The translations under genes and the position numbers were made by a program. Below, one piece after another: positions 53,481 through 61,600 of a stretch of DNA of 64,000 nt (the stretch's first letter is position 1; every line of letters begins with the position of its first letter). The stretch comes from Coriobacteriia bacterium (GTDB lineage: Bacteria; Actinomycetota; Coriobacteriia; Anaerosomatales; PALSA-660), in NCBI GenBank assembly GCA_030652345.1, contig JAUSAU010000086.1, forward strand, positions 1 to 64,000, read 5' to 3'. The notes beneath the pieces were generated by a model. That model saw nothing but the letters and a program-made list of their open reading frames with translations. It ran no database searches and was not told where the DNA came from.

Positions 53481-53580
53481 CCCCTTTCCGAGTGCGGGAG
53501 GCCGGACGGTTTCCCGCCCGACCCTATCGTCCCGGTGACCGTGGCAAGCGCCGTCGCTACAGGTCGGTCCGGGATCGGAG
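53481..53580 (-). ncRNA. Moco/Tuco-type riboswitch candidate, tupA1 leader
   Basis: The 100-nt element runs from CTCCGATCCCGG (53580) to GGAAAGGGG (53489-53481). It is close to identical in its conserved blocks to the tupA2 leader and matches the core before formate dehydrogenase. It ends in the ribosome-binding sequence, and CCTCC about 15 nt upstream could pair with it, so translational control is likely. It lacks the extra 3' hairpins present in the formate dehydrogenase leader. Confidence 0.68.
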
Positions 53581-53686
53581 GTCGCGCGCCACCTACGGAG
53601 TCGCGCAGCTCTGTGTGTATACCCGCAGGTCATCGGGCGCCCGCGCACCGGACGATCGGGCACGCGCGGAGGCTGTGCGAACCGGG

Positions 53687-54790
53687 CTAGATGGCGCGGG
53701 TGCGGACTGCGGTCGCCTTGAACACGGCGGCCACGGCTGTGCCGACATGCAGTCCCATCTCCGCCGCCGACGCTCGTGAGACCGCGGCTGCGATCCGCAC
53801 GCCGCCATGCTCGACGATGACCTGTACGGATCCACCCTGCGGGCGGACCTCCGCGACCGTCATATCCAGACGGTTGCGGGCGCTGCCTGATGGCAGATCG
53901 GCCCCGCCTTGATACAGCGTGACGTCCTCGGGGCGAACGGCGATGAGAAGCTCGGCCCCGGCGAGGTGCTCGCCCTGCACGAAGATGGTCGCGTCTCCGC
54001 AACGCACCGATAGCAGGCCGCCCTCGTTCGCCGTGACGGTGCCGCGAAGCGGCGGCTCCATACCGACGAAGGCGGCCAGCCACTCGTCGGCCGGTAGTCC
54101 GAGCACGTCGTCGGGAAGCCCCTCGGAGACGATGCGCCCCTCGCGCATCACACCGATGACGTCAGCGACCACCGCGGCTTCGTCCTGATCGTGCGTCACA
54201 TAGAGCGCGGTCAGATGCTCGGACGCCAGGATCTCGGCGAACTCACGCGTGAGCGTCCGCTTGAGCAGCGGGTCGAGATAGGACAGCGGCTCGTCCAACA
54301 GGAGGAACGAGGGACGCAGGACAAGGGCACGAGCGAGCGCCACCCGCTGCGCCTCACCGCCGGACAGCGTCAGCGCGGAGCGCTTCTCCCATCCGCCGAG
54401 CCCCACACGTTCCAGTGCCTCGGCGACGCGATCCGCACGCTCACGGCCGGCGATCCCGCGCAGGCGCAAGCCGTAGCCCGCGTTGTCCCCGACCGTGCCG
54501 CGCAGGAGGTACGGCTTCTGGAAGACGGCTGCGATCGTGCGCCGCATCTTCAGGTCATCGCCACGGGCCTCCATGCCGTCGTAGAAGATGCGCCCTGACG
54601 TCGGACGCTCGAGGAGGCCGAGGACCCGCAGCAGCGTCGACTTGCCCGCTCCCGAGGAGCCGAGGAGCGCATAGGTCGAGCCGGGGGCGACGGAGACTTC
54701 CGGCACATCGAGCACGACCTTGCCGCGATACGAGACGCGCAGCGCCTCGCCCCGGATCGCCGCCGGTCGGATCACCGGATCATCGCTCAT
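53687..54790 (-). CDS. tupC: tungstate ABC transporter ATPase with TOBE-like C-terminus
   Basis: The 367-residue ATPase has Walker A LLGSSGAGKSTLL, signature LSGGEAQR, Walker B LLLDEPLSYLD and H-loop VTHD. A C-terminal oxyanion-sensing domain (from about residue 240, with a TOBE-like repeat NRLDMTVAEVRPQGGSVQV) follows. It overlaps tupB2 by 11 nt and is the only ATPase gene for both tupAB pairs in the window. Confidence 0.9.
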   Translation of the reverse strand: MSDDPVIRPAAIRGEALRVSYRGKVVLDVPEVSVAPGSTYALLGSSGAGKSTLLRVLGLLERPTSGRIFYDGMEARGDDLKMRRTIAAVFQKPYLLRGTVGDNAGYGLRLRGIAGRERADRVAEALERVGLGGWEKRSALTLSGGEAQRVALARALVLRPSFLLLDEPLSYLDPLLKRTLTREFAEILASEHLTALYVTHDQDEAAVVADVIGVMREGRIVSEGLPDDVLGLPADEWLAAFVGMEPPLRGTVTANEGGLLSVRCGDATIFVQGEHLAGAELLIAVRPEDVTLYQGGADLPSGSARNRLDMTVAEVRPQGGSVQVIVEHGGVRIAAAVSRASAAEMGLHVGTAVAAVFKATAVRTRAI

Positions 54791-55484
54791 ATGTGGCTCC
54801 CGTGTTCTGCATGGTCGTCAGCGCGACGTTGACCATCAGTGCGATCCCGATGAGGATCACTGCCCAGGCCATCGCCTGCGGGAACTCACCGCGTCGGACG
54901 TTGGCCATGATCGCGGTGGTCATCACGTCGGTGTAGCCCTCGATCCCGCCTCCGACGATCGAGACGGCGCCGACCTCCGAGATGATCGCGCCGAACCCGG
55001 CGATCACCGAAGCCGTCACACCTCGCCGTGACTCCTTGAGCACCGCGAAACCCTCCTGAAGGCCCGAAGCACCCAGGGCCCGCAACTGCAGCCGAAGATC
55101 CCGCGGGACCGAAGCCACGGCAGCCGCGGAGACACCGGTGACCAGCGGCGTGGCGAGTATCACCTGGGCGATGATCATGCCCTGCGGCGTGAAGAGCAGT
55201 TCCATGAAGCCCAAGGGACCGGAGCGAGAGAGGGCCATGTAGACGAACAGGCCGATGACGACCGGCGGGAACGCCATCGCCGTGTTGACGACGATCATCA
55301 GGAAGGCTTTGCCCGAGAACCTGCTCATACCGAGCGCGTAGCCTGCGGGTATTCCGACAAGTGTGGCGATCCCGATGGCCGTGCCGGAGACCAGCAGCGA
55401 CAACGCGATGACGGGCCACACACGCGGGTCGCCGCCGACAAGCAAGGCGAACGCATCGCTGAACGAGTTGAAGTACAACTCCAT
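54780..55484 (-). CDS. tupB: tungstate ABC transporter permease (copy 2)
   Basis: The 234-residue permease from ATG 55484 is a paralogue of copy 1 (shared FPPVVIGLF-YMALSR, GPLG, SVPRDLRLQ, RALGAS). It pairs directly with tupC by overlapping frames. A further upstream start to 55547 overlaps the hairpin region and is not favoured. Confidence 0.88.
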   Translation of the reverse strand: MELYFNSFSDAFALLVGGDPRVWPVIALSLLVSGTAIGIATLVGIPAGYALGMSRFSGKAFLMIVVNTAMAFPPVVIGLFVYMALSRSGPLGFMELLFTPQGMIIAQVILATPLVTGVSAAAVASVPRDLRLQLRALGASGLQEGFAVLKESRRGVTASVIAGFGAIISEVGAVSIVGGGIEGYTDVMTTAIMANVRRGEFPQAMAWAVILIGIALMVNVALTTMQNTGATYER

Positions 55485-55564
55485 AGGACCTCGCTCGAAT
55501 CGCAGTGACCGTCCGTCGACGCAGGTCAATGAATGGCTCGCGCTCACGATAGTACCCGAGACAC

Positions 55565-55600
55565 GGCTCCGGCCGTCCGCCGCAGCGGCCGGCCGGAGCC
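55565..55600 (-). promoter_or_regulatory. hairpin between tupA2 and tupB2
   Basis: A 10-bp perfect stem, GGCTCCGGCC (55565-55574) and GGCCGGAGCC (55591-55600), lies in the 155-nt gap, parallel to the hairpin between tupA1 and tupB1. It is likely to be a partial terminator or RNA stabiliser. Confidence 0.5.
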
Positions 55601-55639
55601 AACACTCAGTGACTGTGTGTACTCGTCAAGCGGCGGAGG

Positions 55640-56830
55640 CTAGTACAGGCCCGCGTTCGGCTTGAACATGACCTTGCCCGGGAACGTGTACTCGCCGTAG
55701 GACTTGATCAGCGCCTGCCCTTCCGCGGAGCGGATCCAGTTGCTGAAGTCCATGGCGCCGTCCCACTGGCGGGCGCCGGCGACCTCGATGACGCTGTACT
55801 GGTTGAAGTACGTGGCATCGCCCTCGTTCACGACGTCCAGGTTCGGCACGACGCCGAGGTTCTGGATGTTGAGCCACGTCGCGCGATCGGAGAGGGTGTA
55901 GCCGAGTGCGCCACCGTCGTTGGCAGCGGCGAGTGCCTGAGCCATGCCCATGACACCGGATGCCTTGTACCAGGACTGACCCGTCTGCGGGTTGGCCGGG
56001 TTCAGAGCGGCCCAGATCGCCTTCTCCTTGGTGTTCGTGCCCGACTTGTCGTTGCGCGAGTAGAACGTCGAGCCCGTCGTCGCGATCTTCTGGAATGCCG
56101 AGGATGCGGACTCGCCGACCAGCACGCCGGCCGGGTTCGAGGTCTTCGGACCGACGAGCACGTAGTCGTTGTACATGACGCTGTGGCGATTCTTGCCCTT
56201 GTACTTCGAGGCAACGCCCGCCACGAGGCCATTCATGAAGTCGACTTCCTGGGTCGGGCTGTGCGTGAGCAGGACGTCGGCGTCACCGCTGCCGCCGTAG
56301 GCGATCGCGGTTCCCGAGCCCACGAAGAGCGCCTTGAGCGAATACTCGGGGCATGCGTGCAGGAACGCGGGGCCGAGGCGCTCGAAGAGGCCGGAGTCCT
56401 TGGTCGACGTCGTCGATGCAAGCGTGATGACGTACTTGACGCCCGGACCGCGCTTGACGGTCAGCGGGATGGTGCGCGAGAGGCGGGTACCGTAGCGAGC
56501 GCGGATGTAGAACTTGCCGCCGAGCTTCGGCGCGTACTTCCAGCTCCACCAACCGTTGGTACCGACGCGCGGTGCCGCGATCTTCGACCAGTATACGCGG
56601 CCCGGCTTGCGGATCTCGATGGTGACCGACTTGCCCTTGGTCGACCTCGGAAGCTTGCCGCTGAGCCTGAACGTGTGGGCCTTCACCTGATAGCGGCCAT
56701 CGATGCTGAGGGTCGTGCGCGGATAGGTGACCGCGCTCGCTGCGGTCGGAACGATCAGCGTCGCGAGGAATGCGGCGGAAACGGCGAGTGCCGCGATCCT
56801 CCTGACTGTCGAACCTGATGTGTGGCGCAT
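55640..56830 (-). CDS. tupA: tungstate-binding protein with N-terminal Ig-like domain (copy 2)
   Basis: ATG 56830 (GGAG 6 nt upstream) gives 396 residues with a signal peptide (LAVSAAFLATLIVPTAASA) and no lipobox. Residues about 32-125 form a beta-sandwich (Ig-like) domain (TLSIDGRYQVKAHTFRLSG, KFYIRARYGTRLSRTIPL). Residues 130-396 are TupA (LASTTSTKDSGLFERLGPAF, DVLLTHSPTQE, MYNDYVLVGP, SRNDKSGTNTKE). The extra domain may tether the protein to the cell wall in place of a lipid anchor. It pairs with tupB2 and tupC. Confidence 0.9.
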   Translation of the reverse strand: MRHTSGSTVRRIAALAVSAAFLATLIVPTAASAVTYPRTTLSIDGRYQVKAHTFRLSGKLPRSTKGKSVTIEIRKPGRVYWSKIAAPRVGTNGWWSWKYAPKLGGKFYIRARYGTRLSRTIPLTVKRGPGVKYVITLASTTSTKDSGLFERLGPAFLHACPEYSLKALFVGSGTAIAYGGSGDADVLLTHSPTQEVDFMNGLVAGVASKYKGKNRHSVMYNDYVLVGPKTSNPAGVLVGESASSAFQKIATTGSTFYSRNDKSGTNTKEKAIWAALNPANPQTGQSWYKASGVMGMAQALAAANDGGALGYTLSDRATWLNIQNLGVVPNLDVVNEGDATYFNQYSVIEVAGARQWDGAMDFSNWIRSAEGQALIKSYGEYTFPGKVMFKPNAGLY

Positions 56831-56836
56831 GCATAT

Positions 56837-56937
56837 CTCCTTTCCAAGTACGGGAGGCCTGGCGGTTTCCCGCGCGACCCTGTCGCCCCGGTCGCCGTTG
56901 CGAGCGCCACTCGCGGTAGGCCGGTCCGGGATCGGAG
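56837..56937 (-). ncRNA. Moco/Tuco-type riboswitch candidate, tupA2 leader
   Basis: The 101-nt element runs from CTCCGATCCCGG (56937) to GGAAAGGAG (56845-56837), with GGGAAACCG and GCCTCCCG in between. CTCC of GCCTCCCG can pair with the GGAG that is the ribosome site of tupA2. It is paralogous to the tupA1 leader. Confidence 0.68.
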
Positions 56938-57041
56938 CCACGCCGCTGCGGCGGCGCATACGGGGCCGGTAGAGCGGCTCCGGGTGAAACCAGTGCTGTG
57001 AACGTGCTCGGGGCATTCAGACCCACCCCGGAAGCGCCGAC

Positions 57042-57662
57042 CTACTTGACCGGCACCATGCTGGCCGCGACCGCCTTGAGCTCCTCGAAGCTCACGTCAC
57101 CGGCGAGCTCGACCAGCGTGCCCTTCGCGTAGTAGATGATGTACTTCGGTGAATTCGGGTCGGCGGGATCCTCGTACATGACATCGCCGCTCTCTGACCC
57201 CCAGGGGACCTTCGTGCCGCTGACCGCGTCGGGCTCGCGCGTCTTGGGACTGCCCTGAGTGAAGACGATCGCCTTGTCGCCGCTCGCGAACGCGATGTCA
57301 CAGACGAGGCCGCTTCCGGGCTCGAACTCGACGACGTCGACGTTGTCGATCTTGAATCCCTTCGGGATGTACATGGGCCACCACACGGGTCCCTTGAAGC
57401 TCTTCGCAAACGTGCCGACCCTCGCCGGCCATGGACCCTTGACCGGGGCGGCGGGGGTAGCGGTAGCGGGAGAGGTCGGGTCGACGGGCGCGCTGGGATC
57501 CGCGGCCATCGTCGCCTGGACAGTGCCCGTGGAGTCGACGGCCGCCTCGGGATCCGAGAGGTCGATCGAGGGAGGCGGAGCACACCCGGCGAGTGCCACC
57601 AGCGACAGGCACGCCGCGACCAGCGCGAGGCGGAGTGCAGCGGTTCCCTGAACCGGTCGCAT
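57042..57662 (-). CDS. lipoprotein of unknown function (paralogue A)
   Basis: The 206-residue protein has a lipobox (LSLVALAGCAPP), a low-complexity Pro/Ala/Thr linker, and a globular domain from about residue 75 (WPARVGTFAKSFKGPVWWPM, GLVCDIAFASGDKAIVFTQG, VPWGSESGDVMYEDP). It is a clear paralogue of the next upstream gene. Both lie just before the tungstate operon, so an accessory role in oxyanion uptake is possible but unsupported. Confidence 0.65.
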   Translation of the reverse strand: MRPVQGTAALRLALVAACLSLVALAGCAPPPSIDLSDPEAAVDSTGTVQATMAADPSAPVDPTSPATATPAAPVKGPWPARVGTFAKSFKGPVWWPMYIPKGFKIDNVDVVEFEPGSGLVCDIAFASGDKAIVFTQGSPKTREPDAVSGTKVPWGSESGDVMYEDPADPNSPKYIIYYAKGTLVELAGDVSFEELKAVAASMVPVK

Positions 57663-57759
57663 GGATACCCCTTTCAGATCGGCCGGGACGGCTACCCGTC
57701 ACGGGCCCGCACGGTATGCCGGCCGCGTGAGCCAGCCAAGGATATACCGCTTGAAGGGG

Positions 57760-57798
57760 ATAAAACAACGCACCCTAAGAAAATACCTAGGGTGCGTT
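57760..57798 (-). terminator. intrinsic terminator between the two lipoprotein genes
   Basis: AACGCACCCTA and TAGGGTGCGTT (57767-57777, 57788-57798) form an 11-bp stem with a 10-nt loop, followed on the minus strand by GTTTTA. The two paralogues are therefore separate transcription units. Confidence 0.75.
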
Positions 57799-57822
57799 CT
57801 GATACGCGGCAGACCGGTCCGC

Positions 57823-58446
57823 CTATTTGACGCGCACCATGCCCGCCGCGACCGCCTTGAGCTGATCGAATGTCGCATCACCGGCGATCTCGGCCAGTGT
57901 GCCGCCCTTGCTGTAGACGATCATCTTCGGGCTCGACGTATCCTCAGGGTCCTCGTGCACGACGTCGGCGGTCTCGGTGCCCCACGGCACCTTGCCGACC
58001 GACACGATGGGATACTCGCGCGTCTTCGGGCTGCCCTGGATGAAGCCGATGTACTTCTCGCCGCCGATGAGCGCGACGTCACAGATGAGGCCGGCGCCCG
58101 GCTCGAGTTCGAGCACGTCCACCATGTCGACGGCGAAGCCCTTCGGCACGGTCACCGGATACCACGTCGGCCCGGCGAACTTCTTGGCGAAGGTGCCGAC
58201 CTTGACCGGCCATCCCGCTGGGGCGATCGGTCCGGGTGCGGCGGCGTCCGTGGCCGACTCGGCGTCGCCGGGCCCCTCGCCAATCGGCGCCTGTGACTCC
58301 TCGGCCGACGGAGTCTCCGTGACGGCACCGGCGGGAGCCTCGATATTGACGCTCGGGGGTGCGCATCCGACCGCCGCCATCGCCAGCATCCCGGCAAGGC
58401 CCAGACCGAACGCAGTGCGCAGTCGCAGAGGCGTTGAAGGCCGCAT
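57823..58446 (-). CDS. lipoprotein of unknown function (paralogue B)
   Basis: ATG 58446 (GAGAGGGGA upstream) gives 207 residues with a lipobox (LAMAAVGCAPP), an Ala/Glu/Pro linker and a globular domain aligning with paralogue A (WPVKVGTFAKKFAGPTWYPV, GLICDVALIGGEKYIGFIQG, KVPWGTETADVVHEDP). The two cysteine-containing strands (CDIA/CDVA) are conserved. It is followed by an intrinsic terminator. Confidence 0.65.
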   Translation of the reverse strand: MRPSTPLRLRTAFGLGLAGMLAMAAVGCAPPSVNIEAPAGAVTETPSAEESQAPIGEGPGDAESATDAAAPGPIAPAGWPVKVGTFAKKFAGPTWYPVTVPKGFAVDMVDVLELEPGAGLICDVALIGGEKYIGFIQGSPKTREYPIVSVGKVPWGTETADVVHEDPEDTSSPKMIVYSKGGTLAEIAGDATFDQLKAVAAGMVRVK

Positions 58447-58527
58447 GCGGTCCCCTCTCACAGGTGAGCATTCTCACCGGAGACTATACCGCTCCGAGGC
58501 CGGAAGACGCGCCGGTCGCACCGATTC

Positions 58528-59421
58528 TCAGCGGCCGAGAGCCTCGCGGAGGTACTCCGTGAGCGCGGCGGCGGCGCGGGACCGGGTACCGCGCGGCGTC
58601 ACGGCGAACAGTGGCCGGGGGACCGGGAAGTGCGGGACGACGAGCTGGGACACGGTCCCGAGGGTCAGCGCCTTGTCGGCCATCCAGTGGCTCACCACAC
58701 CGATCCCCATACCACCCTCGACCGCACTCACGATCGCCTCGCTCGTCCCGAGCTCCATCACGACCTGGAGTTCCAGCGGATCGGCGCCGCCGAGCCGCAG
58801 CGCCTCCTCGAAGACGATACGGGTGCCCGAGCCCTGCTCCCGCATGATGAACGGGCGCTCGGCGACCTCGGCGAGGGTGAGGTCGGATCGACCTGCCAGG
58901 CCGCTGTCCGAGGGCGCGATCATGAGGAGCTGGTCGACGCCCATCTCCTCGTACTCGACCTTGGCGCCGGGGATCCGCGCACCCGTCATGCCGAAGTGGA
59001 CATCGCCTGACTCCACGTGCGAGATCACATCGGCCGTGTCGTAGACACGCAGCGAGACCGTGACTTCCGGATACTGCTTCAGGAACGGACCGAGCAGGCG
59101 CGGCAGGACGTATTGGCCCGGTGTGGTCGACGCGGCGAGCTCGAGGTGACCTCCGACAACCGAGGACATCTTCTCGATCTCGTCGCGGGCGGCGTCGACC
59201 TCGCGCAGGACCTTGCGCGCATACGGCAGCAGCGCGCGGCCGGCCTCGGTCAGATCGATCTTGCGATAGCGGCGCTCGAGCACGGTCGCGCCCAGATCGG
59301 ACTCCAGACTCTGGATCTGCATCGTGACCGCCGGCTGCGAGAGCCCCATCGCGCGGGCCGCTCCCGAGAACGTTCCGTGTTCGACGATCGCGACGAACGC
59401 GCGCAGGTGGCTGATGTTCAT
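58528..59421 (-). CDS. LysR family transcriptional regulator
   Basis: The 297-residue protein has the N-terminal LysR helix-turn-helix (FSGAARAMGLSQPAVTMQIQ, residues about 18-37) and a periplasmic-binding-protein-like effector domain (MREQGSGTRIVFEEAL). The effector domain resembles the CysB/CysL group that responds to sulfur metabolites or oxyanions. A palindrome (ATCAGCGCTGAT, 59451-59462) lies 30 nt upstream of its ATG and may be its own site. Its targets are unknown; the neighbouring tungstate and lipoprotein genes are candidates. Confidence 0.85.
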   Translation of the reverse strand: MNISHLRAFVAIVEHGTFSGAARAMGLSQPAVTMQIQSLESDLGATVLERRYRKIDLTEAGRALLPYARKVLREVDAARDEIEKMSSVVGGHLELAASTTPGQYVLPRLLGPFLKQYPEVTVSLRVYDTADVISHVESGDVHFGMTGARIPGAKVEYEEMGVDQLLMIAPSDSGLAGRSDLTLAEVAERPFIMREQGSGTRIVFEEALRLGGADPLELQVVMELGTSEAIVSAVEGGMGIGVVSHWMADKALTLGTVSQLVVPHFPVPRPLFAVTPRGTRSRAAAALTEYLREALGR

Positions 59422-59450
59422 CGGGCGGGCCCCTTCGGTCTGGCGACACT

Positions 59451-59462
59451 ATCAGCGCTGAT
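59451..59462. promoter_or_regulatory. 12-bp palindrome upstream of the LysR gene
   Basis: ATCAGCGCTGAT lies between the divergent lysR and fur-type genes, flanked by further TAT/ATA bases. It is a possible regulator-binding site. Confidence 0.35.
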
Positions 59463-59527
59463 GATACTTCAGGGCCGCCCCATTCGCGCAGCCTCGGTTT
59501 GGACCACCGTCCTGAGCGGTATGATTC

Positions 59528-59544
59528 GTGAGAATCATTCTCAC
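59528..59544. promoter_or_regulatory. Fur-family operator box
   Basis: GTGAGAAT-C-ATTCTCAC is a perfect 8-1-8 palindrome of the Fur/Zur/Nur box type. It ends 14 bp before the start of the Fur-family gene, which implies autoregulation and control of the linked metal transporter. Confidence 0.8.
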
Positions 59545-59558
59545 TTGGAGGTGCCGGA

Positions 59559-59999
59559 TTGACAGCTGTGGACCGCGAACTCGTCACCACGGCATACGGG
59601 GGAGGACGGGCCAGTGCACCGCGCCTGGCGATCGCACGCGCGGTGCTCGGGATGCAGGGTGCGTTCACGATCGACGACCTCGCCCGCTCCGCCCGGGTGA
59701 CGGACTCCGGGATCGGGACGGCGACGATCTACCGCGCTATCGCCTCGATGTCGGCCGCGGGCTTCATCGAGTCGATCGGCGGGCGCGACGGTACCGCGAT
59801 CTACATACGATGTGCCGAGCACGGCCATCACCATCATCTCGTCTGTACGTCGTGCGGGGCCGTCGCACACACGCCGTGCCCCGTCGACCGTGCGGTCATC
59901 GACCACGCCGGCGCTCAGGGCTACCTCGTCACCGGCCACGAGGTCAATCTCTACGGACTCTGCGCCCGATGCCTGCCGCACCAGGCGGTCGGGTCGTGA
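59559..59999 (+). CDS. Fur-family metal-responsive repressor
   Basis: The TTG at 59559 has GGAGG 7 nt upstream. The 146-residue protein has a winged-helix domain (ASAPRLAIARAVLGMQGAFT, GIGTATIYRAIASMSAAGFI), the His-rich metal site (CAEHGHHHHLVC) and two CXXC motifs for structural zinc (CTSC and CARC). The four cysteines and the adjacent cobalt/nickel-type transporter fit a Zur- or Nur-like function more than iron sensing. Its stop overlaps the cbiM start (GTGA). Confidence 0.88.
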   Translation: MTAVDRELVTTAYGGGRASAPRLAIARAVLGMQGAFTIDDLARSARVTDSGIGTATIYRAIASMSAAGFIESIGGRDGTAIYIRCAEHGHHHHLVCTSCGAVAHTPCPVDRAVIDHAGAQGYLVTGHEVNLYGLCARCLPHQAVGS

Positions 60000-60799
60000 G
60001 CCATATCCACATCCCCGATGGAGTGCTGCCGGTCTGGCTGTGGGTCATCGGGTGGATGCTCACGCTGGTCGCGGTGCGCGTCGCCTCGTCTGTCGCCAAG
60101 CGCGCGGACGTTCGGCGCAAGGTGCCGCTTCTCGGCGTTGTGGCGGCCCTCGTACTCGTCTCGATGTCGAGTGAGATCGTCCCGATCGCGTACCACATCA
60201 ACCTGACCGTCGTGGCCGGCGTCCTCCTCGGACCCGCGCTCTCCGTGATCGCCGCATTCATCATCGAGATCGTGCTGGCGCTGCTCGGACACGGAGGCGT
60301 CACGGTCATCGGGCTCAACACGCTGATGATCGGTGGGGAGATGGTGTTGGGGTGGGCGCTGTTCCGCCTCTTCCTGCGCCTGCTCGGACCGCGGCGCATC
60401 CGGTGGTCTGCCGGTGTCGCGACCGTGCTCACGTTGGCCATCACGACGACGGCACTCGTGGGGATCGTCGCGCTGGCGGGCGGCGGCGCGGCCACGGGAC
60501 GCGAGACCGGCGCGCTCGACCCGGCGTCCCTGACCTTCAAGAACCCGTTCGGCGCCGGCATCTTCTCGGTGAACACGCTGAGAGGTGAGGTGGGATCGGC
60601 GGTGCCTGCGGACACGGGCCTGTCTGTCGGCCGCTTCGCGGCGGTCGTCTACACACTGGCGCCGATCGGCTGGCTCATCGAGGCACTCGTAACGGCCGCG
60701 ACACTCGGATATGTGGCGCGCGTCCGGCCCGGTCTGCTCTCCGCGGGCGCGCTCGGCGCGACCCGTGTGTCCCCGGCGGGCGACGAGGGAGCGCACTAG
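59996..60799 (+). CDS. cbiM: ECF transporter S component CbiM-type (Co/Ni or Zn)
   Basis: The GTG at 59996 gives 267 residues starting MSHIHIPDG. The N-terminal His residues match the metal site of CbiM/NikM. About seven helices follow (AGVLLGPALSVIAAFIIEIV, GHGGVTVIGLNTLMIGGEM). The C-terminal third (FSVNTLRGEVGSAVPADTGL then a helix) resembles CbiN/NikN, so M and N parts may be fused. It binds the substrate metal. Confidence 0.85.
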   Translation: MSHIHIPDGVLPVWLWVIGWMLTLVAVRVASSVAKRADVRRKVPLLGVVAALVLVSMSSEIVPIAYHINLTVVAGVLLGPALSVIAAFIIEIVLALLGHGGVTVIGLNTLMIGGEMVLGWALFRLFLRLLGPRRIRWSAGVATVLTLAITTTALVGIVALAGGGAATGRETGALDPASLTFKNPFGAGIFSVNTLRGEVGSAVPADTGLSVGRFAAVVYTLAPIGWLIEALVTAATLGYVARVRPGLLSAGALGATRVSPAGDEGAH

Positions 60800-61600
60800 A
60801 TGGATATCCGCGTCGTCGACCTCTCAGCGACCAGCGGCACGTCCGACCTGCACCGGGCCGGGACGCTGTCGAAGCTCGCTGCGTTCACCTGCATCCTCGC
60901 AGCCGTCGTGGTCCAGCAGAACGCCCTGATCATCGCAGCGCTCCTGCTCGCGCTCGCCTCGCTCGCCATCGACTCGCGACTGCCGCTTCGCGTCGTACTC
61001 GGACTCGCCGCCTACCCCGGCATCTTCGCGGCGCTCTTCGCGCTCGCGGCGGCACCGGGGCTCCTCGGAGGCGCGCTGTTCGTGCTGAAGGCGATGACGG
61101 CGGCACTCGCGGCCGTCATCCTCGTGTTCACCACTCCCTACCCGCAGATCTTCGCCGTCGTCCAGCGTCTCACCCCGGAGATCGTCGGCGACTCCCTGCT
61201 GATGACGTATCGGTCGCTGTTCCTGCTCGCCGAGAAGTTCGACCGGTTGCGCATGTCGGTCAGGCTCAGGTCCGGGCTGTCCACGGGCCACCCGGTCCGC
61301 GCCGCGCAAGCGACGGCGGGGGCACTCGGCGGGCTGGTGCTCTACGCACTTGACCTCTCCCAGCGCGAATACGACGTCCTGCGCCTTCGCGGCTATCAGG
61401 GCCGGCTTCGCCTGACGCTCGCACGGAGCGGGAACGCCGGCTTCGACGCGGCGCTCGTGGCGGGAGCCGCGATCGTGTTGGCGGTCGCGACCGGCTTCCG
61501 AATCGCCGGTCCGGCGCTGACGCCCTACTCGTGGCTGCCTGCCGCGGCGGCCATGCTCACGCTACTCGCAGTGACCATCGGAAGGATGATCGCGCGATGA
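60800..61600 (+). CDS. cbiQ: ECF transporter transmembrane protein EcfT/CbiQ
   Basis: The 266-residue membrane protein has EcfT coupling helices ending in Ala/Arg motifs (LFLLAEKFDRLRMSVRLRSG). It begins immediately after the cbiM stop and overlaps cbiO by ATGA, completing the operon. Confidence 0.85.
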   Translation: MDIRVVDLSATSGTSDLHRAGTLSKLAAFTCILAAVVVQQNALIIAALLLALASLAIDSRLPLRVVLGLAAYPGIFAALFALAAAPGLLGGALFVLKAMTAALAAVILVFTTPYPQIFAVVQRLTPEIVGDSLLMTYRSLFLLAEKFDRLRMSVRLRSGLSTGHPVRAAQATAGALGGLVLYALDLSQREYDVLRLRGYQGRLRLTLARSGNAGFDAALVAGAAIVLAVATGFRIAGPALTPYSWLPAAAAMLTLLAVTIGRMIAR

